A DNA stretch of 64,000 nt, from the NCBI GenBank assembly GCA_049323455.1, contig JBMONF010000029.1, positions 1 through 64,000 of the forward strand, in the 5' to 3' direction. The notes under the pieces are model-generated. The model did not search any database. It saw nothing but the letters and a program-made list of their open reading frames with translations, and had not been told where the DNA came from. Source of the DNA: Hypericibacter sp049323455. GTDB taxonomy: Bacteria > Pseudomonadota > Alphaproteobacteria > Dongiales > Dongiaceae. The translations under genes were made by a program, and so were the position numbers. This document shows, piece by piece, positions 54,598 through 61,478 of the stretch (the first letter of the stretch is position 1; every line of letters starts with the position of its first letter).

Positions 54598-55475
54598 CAG
54601 AGCCCGCCCTTGGTCGAGGGCTCGACCACCGCCGGCCGCCGGATCACGCAGATGCCGACGCCTAGCAGCGTCGCCGCCCCGCCCACCGCCATCGGCCAGG
54701 TCAGCGGTTCGTTCAGGAACAGGATGCCGGAGAGGACGCCGAACAGCGGCACCAGCAGCGTGAAAGGCATGACCTGATTGACGGGGAAACGTCGCATCAT
54801 CCGGTACCAGATGCCGTAGCCGACCAGCGTCACCAGGATCGCCTGAAATCCGATCACCGCCCAGAGGCCCCCGTCGCGCCAGGGCACGGTCCCGAGCGGG
54901 TTTCCCTCGGTCAGGAAGGCGACAATCAGAAGTTGAGGAAAAGCCAAGGCGGCGATCCAGCCGTTCAGGCCCAGCACGTCCACGGATTCGCCCAGCCGCT
55001 TGATCTGAATATTGGCGAAGGCCCACACACAGGCGGCGGCGACGACGAGCCCCAGGGGCCCGAGTCCGCCCTCGAAACGCGGCTCGCCCGCGATCAGCGC
55101 CACGCCGGCGAACGCGATCGCCATGCCGGCCGTTCGCCGCCAGCCGATCTTGTCCTTGAAGAACACCGCGGCGAGCAGGGCGGCGAACGGCACCTGAAGC
55201 TGAATCGCAATCGCGGCCGTGGCGGCGTCGATATGCTTCAGGCCCGTGAACATCAAACTGAAGTGCAGCAGGCCCAGCGTCGCCGACAGCGCCAAGAGCC
55301 CGCGCCAGCGCGGCGGGCGCTTGATGAAAGGCAGCAGCAGCAGCGCCACCACCAGGAAGCGCAGCGCCACGAAGGTGAAAGGCGGCATCAGCGCCAGGCC
55401 CCATTTCACCACCACGAAATTGAAACCCCAGATCAGCATGACGGCCAGGATTCCCGCCAGATCGAGCGGAGTCAT
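54597..55475 (-). CDS. EamA/DMT-family transporter
   Basis: This 292-residue drug/metabolite transporter has ten predicted membrane helices in two EamA repeats. Typical features are 'LIWGFNFVVVKWGLALMPPFTFVALRFLVVALLLLP' and 'VFFKDKIGWRRTAGMAIAFAGVALIA' in the first half and 'LFGVLSGILFLNEPLTWPMAVGGAATLLGVGI' in the second. It resembles O-acetylserine/cysteine exporter EamA; the substrate is not certain. ATG 55475 has 'ttggagg' upstream. It is coupled to ampD by a one-base overlap. Confidence 0.85.
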   Translation of the reverse strand: MTPLDLAGILAVMLIWGFNFVVVKWGLALMPPFTFVALRFLVVALLLLPFIKRPPRWRGLLALSATLGLLHFSLMFTGLKHIDAATAAIAIQLQVPFAALLAAVFFKDKIGWRRTAGMAIAFAGVALIAGEPRFEGGLGPLGLVVAAACVWAFANIQIKRLGESVDVLGLNGWIAALAFPQLLIVAFLTEGNPLGTVPWRDGGLWAVIGFQAILVTLVGYGIWYRMMRRFPVNQVMPFTLLVPLFGVLSGILFLNEPLTWPMAVGGAATLLGVGICVIRRPAVVEPSTKGGL

Positions 55476-55577
55476 GACCGCCTCCAACGGGATGTCTGCG
55501 ACACCTTGCAACCGTGGCTGCCGCCGTAGGCGCGCGGCTTCGTGGCAGCGACCGATATCACGCCGCCAACCCGGTCA

Positions 55578-56348
55578 TCAGGCAAGGCTGCGCTCCTTGG
55601 CGATTTGATCGTAGGCCGCGTTGATGCGCGCCATTTTCTGCGTGGCGAGATCGACGAACTCCTTCGGCATGCCCTTCGCGATCAGCCGGTCGGGGTGGGT
55701 CTCGCGGATGAGCCGGCGCCAGGCCGACTTGATCTCGGCATCGCTTGCCGCGCGCGTCACGCCCAGGATCGCATAGGGATCGGATTCGCTCGGTCCCAGA
55801 TGCAACTGGCGAATGCGCTCGAAGTCGGTCTCGGCGAAACCGAAGATATGGGCAACGCGCTTGAGAAAGGTCTCCTCTTCGCCGCTGACCTTGCCATCGG
55901 CCTTGGCGATGTGGAACAGGCCGTCGATCAGCTCTTCCAGCACTTTCGACCGACGCGGGAACATCCGGGCGATCTGGCGGGCATAAGGCTCGAAGCCGTG
56001 GGCGTCCCTGCGCGCCTGGTCGAACAGCCGGCCGACATATTTCAGCTCGTCGGGCGGGACCTGGAACACCTCCCGGAAGGCGGTGATCTCCTCGCGGGTG
56101 ACGCGGCCGTCGGCCTTGGCCATCTTGGCTCCCAGCACGATGACGGCGATGGTGAAGGCGATCTGGCGCGTAGCGGCACGCTCGTCGCTCGGACCGGGCT
56201 CCTCCGCGCCCGTCACGCGGTCCTGCTCGAGATTGGCCTCGCGCAGCATGTCGACGGCATGGCCGGCGACCGCGCCCAGGAGCGCGCCGAACGGCCCGCC
56301 GAGCGCGAAACCGGCGGCCCCACCGAGGATCTTGCCCCAGATGCTCAT
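55578..56348 (-). CDS. djlA: DnaJ-like co-chaperone DjlA
   Basis: This 256-residue protein has a Gly-rich hydrophobic N-terminus ('ILGGAAGFALGGPFGALLGAVAGHAV', probably membrane-inserted), a TerB-like helical domain (about 58-180, 'VIVLGAKMAKADGRVTREEI', 'FHIAKADGKVSGEEETFLKRVA') and a C-terminal J domain (about 192-253, 'DPYAILGVTRAASDAEIKSAWRRLIRETHPDRL') with the HPD motif intact. It stimulates DnaK at the membrane. Confidence 0.92.
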   Translation of the reverse strand: MSIWGKILGGAAGFALGGPFGALLGAVAGHAVDMLREANLEQDRVTGAEEPGPSDERAATRQIAFTIAVIVLGAKMAKADGRVTREEITAFREVFQVPPDELKYVGRLFDQARRDAHGFEPYARQIARMFPRRSKVLEELIDGLFHIAKADGKVSGEEETFLKRVAHIFGFAETDFERIRQLHLGPSESDPYAILGVTRAASDAEIKSAWRRLIRETHPDRLIAKGMPKEFVDLATQKMARINAAYDQIAKERSLA

Positions 56349-56591
56349 CGATTTGCGGCTATCGGTTGATCGGGAAAGACGCGAGGGAGACGCCCGCTGC
56401 GCGAAAAATCCAAGGCTGCCAGTTTAGCCAACTCGGCCGGCCGGAGCCAGAGCGGGCGGCGCGAAAGCGATGCGATCGGGGTTGGCGGCGCTCCTCGCGC
56501 TTGGTGCGAAGGGGAACGCGGTGCGACAATGGCGCCTCGCCGTCAGGGCAGGGCGGCCGTGGGGGAAACGAAGCCGGGACGTAAGTCAAGG

Positions 56592-56774
56592 ATGAAGCGG
56601 TCCAAGCCTCGAGCGACGGCGACCGGGCGGGCGATAGCGCGCGACCGTGCCGGCGATCTCGTCGGCGCCGAGCCCGACCTTCGCCGGGCGATGGCCGCCA
56701 ATCCCGACGCCGCTGCGGTCACCGAGCTCGACCTTGCAACCGGCGCCGGTGCTGCGGCACGAGAACGGGCATGA
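56592..56774 (+). CDS. short reading frame overlapping the glycosyltransferase start
   Basis: A 60-codon frame (ATG after 'tcaagg') ends four bases into the next gene (ATGA overlap). The translated 'AIARDRAGDLVGAEPDLRRAMAANPDAAAV' looks like a degenerate TPR helix pair, as in the protein that follows. It may be a small coupled leader peptide, or the displaced N-terminus of the glycosyltransferase after a frameshift. I do not recognise it otherwise. Confidence 0.35.
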   Translation: MKRSKPRATATGRAIARDRAGDLVGAEPDLRRAMAANPDAAAVTELDLATGAGAAARERA

Positions 56775-59212
56775 GAGCGGAAGGCGAGGCGCAAGAGCAC
56801 CGGCCCGGGCGCGAGCGGTCCCAGCGCGAGCAGGAGCTGCGCGCGCGGCTGGAGCGCGATCCCGGCGACGCCGAGGCGCTCAACGAGCTGGGCGTGGCCT
56901 GCTTCGAGGCCGGGCGGCGACGCGAGGCGGCCGATCTGTTCGAGCGCGCCATGGCGCTGGATCCGCGCGATGCCGTCTTCCGCTGCAATCTCGGCAATGC
57001 GCTGGCCGTCACGGGGCGCCCCGAGGCGGCCATCGCTCACTATCGCAAGGCGATCCTTGCCGATCCGCGGCTGGCGCAGGCGCATTTCCTGCTCGGCAAC
57101 GCGCTGCGCGATCTCGGCCGCGACGAGGAGGCGGCGGCGGCTTACGGCCTCGCCATCGGCCTCGATCCGCGTCTGGCGGCAGCCGAGCGCCAGCTCGCCG
57201 CCGTCTGCCGCCGCCTCGGCCGCAAGGAGGCGGCCATCGCCGCCTATCGGCGCGCGCTCGCGATCGAGCCCGACCGTCCGACGATCCGTTTCAATCTCGG
57301 CAATTTGCTGCGCGAGCAAGGCAGCCTGGAAGAGGCCGCCGCCTGCTATCGCGAAGCCCTGCGCCTGCAGCCCGGCCTTGCCGCCGCGGCCTGCAACCTC
57401 GGCCAGGTGCTCGAGGCGCAAGGGCGGCTGGACGAGGCCGAGATGCACTATCGCCGTGCGCTCGCCGCCGACGGCCGCCTCGTCGAGGCAGCCCGTAATC
57501 TCGCCGGCCTGCTCGAACGTCGGGGAAAGAACAAGGCAGCGATCGGAGCCTACGAGGCGCTGACAGCGCTGGCGGCCGACGACGCCGGGGCGTGGACCGC
57601 GCTGGGGCGCCTCCGGCAGCGCGATCGCCAGCCGATACCGGCGCTGGCCGCCTTCCGCCGCGCCCTCGATCTGGCGCCGACCGATGTGCGCACGCTGGTG
57701 GCGCTGATGCCCACGCTCGTCGCGCTCGACCGGCCCGACGAGGCGATCGCGGCAGGCAAGCGCGCGCTGGCACTGGCACCCGGGCACGGGCCGGCCGCGG
57801 TAGGGCTCTTGGGTGTGCTGCAATCGGCCTGCCGCTGGCAGGAGGCCGCATCCCTGGCCGCGCTGGTGGACCGCCTCACCGACGCGGCGCTGATCGAAGG
57901 TGCTGTGCCGGATCAGACGCCCGGCGACTTCCTCGCCCATTCGACGGACGGGGCCAAGCTGCGCCGGATCGCGGCCGCCTGGAGCCGGGCCGCGGCGGCG
58001 CGGGTGGCTCATGCGATGCTGCGCCGTCGTGCGCTCGACCGCGATCCCGAGCGCCGGCTTCGCGTGGCCTATCTTTCGGCCGACGCCCATGACCGTGCCG
58101 CCGGCCCTCTGCTGCGCGCGCTGTTTCGCCAGCACGACCGCCGGCGCGTCGAGGTCTTCGGCTTCCTGCGCGGGTTCGAGAGCGATAGCGACGAGCGCGC
58201 GGGAATCGCGGCCGACGCCGACCGTTTCGTCGATCTGAGCGACCTCCGGCCCGAGATCGCGGCGCAGCGCATCGCCGACGAGGCCGTCGACATTCTGGTG
58301 GATCTCGACGGCCACGGGGCGACGGGCGCGATGGAGATCCTGGCGCTGCGGCCGGCGGCGCTGCAGGTGGCATGGCCGGGCTTTCCCGGCACGACCGGCG
58401 CCGATTATGTCGACTACGTCCTCGCCGACGCCGTGACGGCGCCGGCGGCCGACGCGGCGCTGTGGCGCGAGGCGATCTGCCGCCTGCCGCATGGCCATCG
58501 GCCGCTCGCCGGCGAGCCGACCGTGGCCGAACAGCCTGCCTCGCGCGCCGGGGCCGGGTTGCCGGAGGACGCGCCGGTGCTGGCCTGCTTCAACGACAGC
58601 GACAAGATCGAGCCGGCGATGTTCCGGCTCTGGATGGAGCTGCTGGGGGCCTTGCCCGGCGCCGTGCTGTGGCTGTTGTCGGGCGGCGGGCCGATGGAGG
58701 CGGAGTTGAAGCGCCAGGCCGCGGCGCGGGGCGTCGCACCCGAGCGCCTGCATTTCGCCCCGGTCGCGGCAAGCCCTGAGCATCGGCGGCGTCTGATGCT
58801 GGCCGACCTCGTGCTCGATACCCATCCCTGCAACGGCCCCGCCGCAACCGGCGATGCGCTCTCTGTCGGGGTCCCGGTGGTGACGCTGCGCGGCAACCAT
58901 TGCGCCAGCCGCATGTCGGCGAGCCTGCTCGAAGGTGTCGGCGTGCCGGAGCTGATCGCCGCCGATCTCGAAGGCTATCGTCGCATCGTGCTGCGCTATG
59001 CGCGGGATGAGGTGGCGCTGGCCGGGCTCAAGGACCGGCTGCGCGCGGCGAGAAAGACCGCGCCGCTGTTCGACCTTGCCCGCTTTGCCCGCACGCTCGA
59101 GCGCGCCTACCGGGCGATGTGGCGGGCCCATCTCGCCGGCCGCGCGCCCGAGGCGCTCGACATCGCCGAGGAGGGCGCTTCAGCGGGCGGGCCCGGGGCG
59201 ATAGCCGGGTGA
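56771..59212 (+). CDS. TPR-containing SPINDLY/OGT-family glycosyltransferase
   Basis: This 813-residue protein has about nine TPR repeats (20-350; e.g. 'AEALNELGVACFEAGRRREAADLFERAMALDPRD') and a C-terminal GT41 catalytic region (about 420-790). GT41 marks are 'RVAYLSADAHDRAAGPLLRALFRQHD', 'ILVDLDGHGATGAMEILALRPAALQVAWPGFPGTTGADYVDY', 'LACFNDSDKIEPAMFRLWMELLGALPGAVLWLLSGG' and 'DTHPCNGPAATGDALSVGVPVVTLRGNHCASRMSASLL'; the His of 'DLDGHG' and Lys of 'DKIEP' match catalytic positions of O-GlcNAc transferases. It would transfer a sugar to proteins, as bacterial homologues do to flagellin or other targets. No flagellar or target gene is near. Confidence 0.85.
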   Translation: MRAEGEAQEHRPGRERSQREQELRARLERDPGDAEALNELGVACFEAGRRREAADLFERAMALDPRDAVFRCNLGNALAVTGRPEAAIAHYRKAILADPRLAQAHFLLGNALRDLGRDEEAAAAYGLAIGLDPRLAAAERQLAAVCRRLGRKEAAIAAYRRALAIEPDRPTIRFNLGNLLREQGSLEEAAACYREALRLQPGLAAAACNLGQVLEAQGRLDEAEMHYRRALAADGRLVEAARNLAGLLERRGKNKAAIGAYEALTALAADDAGAWTALGRLRQRDRQPIPALAAFRRALDLAPTDVRTLVALMPTLVALDRPDEAIAAGKRALALAPGHGPAAVGLLGVLQSACRWQEAASLAALVDRLTDAALIEGAVPDQTPGDFLAHSTDGAKLRRIAAAWSRAAAARVAHAMLRRRALDRDPERRLRVAYLSADAHDRAAGPLLRALFRQHDRRRVEVFGFLRGFESDSDERAGIAADADRFVDLSDLRPEIAAQRIADEAVDILVDLDGHGATGAMEILALRPAALQVAWPGFPGTTGADYVDYVLADAVTAPAADAALWREAICRLPHGHRPLAGEPTVAEQPASRAGAGLPEDAPVLACFNDSDKIEPAMFRLWMELLGALPGAVLWLLSGGGPMEAELKRQAAARGVAPERLHFAPVAASPEHRRRLMLADLVLDTHPCNGPAATGDALSVGVPVVTLRGNHCASRMSASLLEGVGVPELIAADLEGYRRIVLRYARDEVALAGLKDRLRAARKTAPLFDLARFARTLERAYRAMWRAHLAGRAPEALDIAEEGASAGGPGAIAG

Positions 59213-59389
59213 AGAGCGCGGGCTGGGGCGCGTCGGCGCGAAGCCGAGGCGCCGCGCCGGCCGCGGCTCGGGCATATTTCTGAAAAAGTAACCTCAATTC
59301 TTTCTTAACCGCCGCTGTTGTGAAGTCCGTCTTGCGAGGGTGCGCGAAACGCGACCCCATGGGGCTCGGCACAGAGGGACACCGGAACG

Positions 59390-60064
59390 ATGAGCGACAT
59401 CGAGCAACTGCAGCGGCGCGTCGAAGCGGCGGAGCGTCGCTTCGGCATGATGGGCGAGCAGCAGGGCAAGTACAGCGCCCGCCTGATTCAGCTGATGGAC
59501 CGCATCGAGCAGCGCGCCGCCGAGCGCGAGCGCGAGCTCGATCGCCACATCGGCGAGATGCAGCGCCTGAAGCGCGACCACGAGCAGGTCAAGACGATGC
59601 TGCACGCGCTCCTGGCGGCGATCGAGGCCGGCGGCGGCGACGCGCTGATGGCGGCGCTGCACGAGATGGATCGCAAGGCCAGCGCGCTCGTGGGCGAAAG
59701 CCCCGCAGCCGAGATGTCGGCGGCGCAAGCGGCTGCGATGCTGGCACCGGCCGAGAAGACCGTGGCTGCCGGCGAGATGTTCCAGGGCCATTTCGAGGAC
59801 GTCACGCCCGAGACGCTGGCGGCCGAGGAAGCGGCGGAGAACGAAGCCGCGGCGGAGGATCGGGTGGCGACGGATGTGCAGGCCGGGACGGGCGACACCG
59901 AAGCGGGCGGCGCGCCATCGGCCTCGCCGGTCGCCCATATCATTCAGCGCATCGGCCAGATGACGCGCGATCTGGCGGATCAGCCCCAGGCCGCGGCGCC
60001 GGCGTTGGCAGCCCGCCCGCAGGTCCGCCACGTCCAGGTGACGCTGCATCGGGCGGCGTCCTAA
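59390..60064 (+). CDS. coiled-coil protein of unknown function
   Basis: This 224-residue soluble protein has residues 3-75 forming a strong charged coiled coil ('IEQLQRRVEAAERRFGMMGEQQGKYSARLIQLMDRIEQ'). The middle (about 100-185) is acidic and Ala/Glu-rich, and a short conserved-looking amphipathic stretch 'SPVAHIIQRIGQMTRDLADQ' lies before the tail. I cannot assign a family. It is monocistronic, followed by a terminator. Confidence 0.7.
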   Translation: MSDIEQLQRRVEAAERRFGMMGEQQGKYSARLIQLMDRIEQRAAERERELDRHIGEMQRLKRDHEQVKTMLHALLAAIEAGGGDALMAALHEMDRKASALVGESPAAEMSAAQAAAMLAPAEKTVAAGEMFQGHFEDVTPETLAAEEAAENEAAAEDRVATDVQAGTGDTEAGGAPSASPVAHIIQRIGQMTRDLADQPQAAAPALAARPQVRHVQVTLHRAAS

Positions 60065-60091
60065 CTCCCTTACGTCCGGCAGAGAGGGCTC

Positions 60092-60136
60092 GAGGGGGTC
60101 GGCTGCCGAGCCGGCCCCCTCCTTGTTCCGGCTCTT
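60092..60136 (+). terminator. rho-independent terminator
   Basis: A 12-bp stem (60092-60103 with 60110-60121, one G-T pair) is followed by a T-rich tail including ctttttc near 60133. It ends the coiled-coil gene. Confidence 0.75.
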
Positions 60137-60245
60137 TTTCCGGTCGCCCATTGCCCGTCATCGAGCTTCCCGCTGGCATTGGAGAGTGCATCCGCTAGAC
60201 TCCCTGGAACCTGGGGAGCGGCTGCCGGACGGCCGATCCGGGATT

Positions 60246-60277
60246 CTGCGCCGGGTTGGCGGGGTGGCCCGGCGCAG
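60246..60277 (+). other. hairpin just upstream of the ferritin-like gene
   Basis: ctgcgccggg (60246-60255) pairs perfectly with cccggcgcag (60268-60277). It ends two bases before the Shine-Dalgarno (aaagga) of the next gene; it may insulate or tune translation. Confidence 0.5.
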
Positions 60278-60288
60278 CTAAAGGATCC

Positions 60289-61230
60289 ATGCTGGCCTTC
60301 ACCGGCATGGCGTGGGATGCAAGACGGGGGCTCATGGCTGAGAATTCATCGAGACCGATCGCGGCCGATCGGATGGGAGTCGGTCGCCCGGACCAGACGG
60401 CGATCCGGCCGGGTTCGGAGCAGCACAAGCAGCTCTTCTGCCGCATGCTGCTGGATACGCACGATCCCTACCGGCCGGCGGTGATCCCCTGGCCCAAGCT
60501 GGATGACGCCGCCTTCGCGCGCCTCACGGGCCTGCCGGTCTGGAACATGGCGGTCAGGGTCGAGGGCACGGCCGCGATGGCGGTCGGGACCTATGCGGGA
60601 ACCCTGCGCGATCCGCTGCTGCGCGAGGCGGTGACGCTCGACGCCAGAGAGGAGGCCCGGCACAAGGAGGTGCTGAGCTGTCTGATCGCCTTTTACGGGA
60701 TCGCGCTCGAGCCCGAGCCGGACTATCCCAAGCCCGCCGATCCGGAGCTGGCTTTCCTGCGGACCGGCTATGGCGAATGCCTGGACAGCTTCTTCGCCTT
60801 CGGGCTGTTCGAGATCGCGCGGCGCTCCGGCTTCTTTCCGAGCGAGCTGGTCGAGACCTTCGAGCCGGTGATCCAGGAGGAGTGTCGGCATATCCTGTTC
60901 TTCGTGAACTGGCTGGCCTGGCATCGCCGTCAGCTTCCCTGGCCTCGGCGTGTCCTGTTCGACCTGCGCTGCGCGCTCGTGTTCTTGGGCCGCGTCAAGG
61001 AGCGCATCAAGACCGCCAAGGGCGTCGGCGGCCAGAAGAACTTCACCGCCACCAGCAGCAAGGCGATCCAGACCGACCTCAAGCCGCGCGATCTTTTCGA
61101 GCTCTGCCTCGCCGAGAACGACCGCCGCATGGCGCGCTACGACGCACGCCTGACCCGCCCGCGCCTCGTGCCGGCGCTGGTGAAGATCGCGCTCAAATTC
61201 ATGCCGGCGCGAGGGGCAGCCACCGCATAG
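60289..61230 (+). CDS. ferritin-like domain protein
   Basis: This 313-residue protein shows the paired Glu-x-x-His motifs of four-helix-bundle di-iron proteins: 'LDAREEARHKEVLSCLIAFYGI' and 'FEPVIQEECRHILFFVNWLAWHRR'. No signal peptide or membrane helix is obvious. Homologues are annotated as ferritin-like or hypothetical; the activity (iron storage, hydroxylation or oxidation) is unknown. ATG 60289 follows 'taaagga'; ATG 60334 is a possible internal start that keeps the whole bundle. Confidence 0.75.
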   Translation: MLAFTGMAWDARRGLMAENSSRPIAADRMGVGRPDQTAIRPGSEQHKQLFCRMLLDTHDPYRPAVIPWPKLDDAAFARLTGLPVWNMAVRVEGTAAMAVGTYAGTLRDPLLREAVTLDAREEARHKEVLSCLIAFYGIALEPEPDYPKPADPELAFLRTGYGECLDSFFAFGLFEIARRSGFFPSELVETFEPVIQEECRHILFFVNWLAWHRRQLPWPRRVLFDLRCALVFLGRVKERIKTAKGVGGQKNFTATSSKAIQTDLKPRDLFELCLAENDRRMARYDARLTRPRLVPALVKIALKFMPARGAATA

Positions 61231-61341
61231 GCGCTGACGCCCGCCGCTGCCTTCGTTAAACTCGCGTCCTTTCGGGCAGCCTAGCCGGGACAACCGGCAC
61301 CGTGGCGCCGAGTATTCGGGGTTGGATGCCGAGGCTTCCTA

Positions 61342-61427
61342 CCCCCTCATCCGCGTCGGGGCTTCGCCCCTCCTTTTCCTCTCCCCTCCCGAAATCGGGA
61401 GGGGAGAGATGTAGGTGAGGGGGAGGG
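61342..61427. repeat. dispersed GC-rich palindromic repeat, family A copy 3
   Basis: An intergenic element: ccccctcat...cggggcttcgcccc, then ctctcccctcccgaaatcgggaggggagag (strong hairpin) and gtgagggggaggg. Related to the copies at 771-897 and 10738-10838. It lies 50 bases before the 5-oxoprolinase start. Confidence 0.65.
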
Positions 61428-61478
61428 CGCCGCGGGGCTCATCGTTGAACACGACTATTCATCGGGCGGGAGAAAAAC

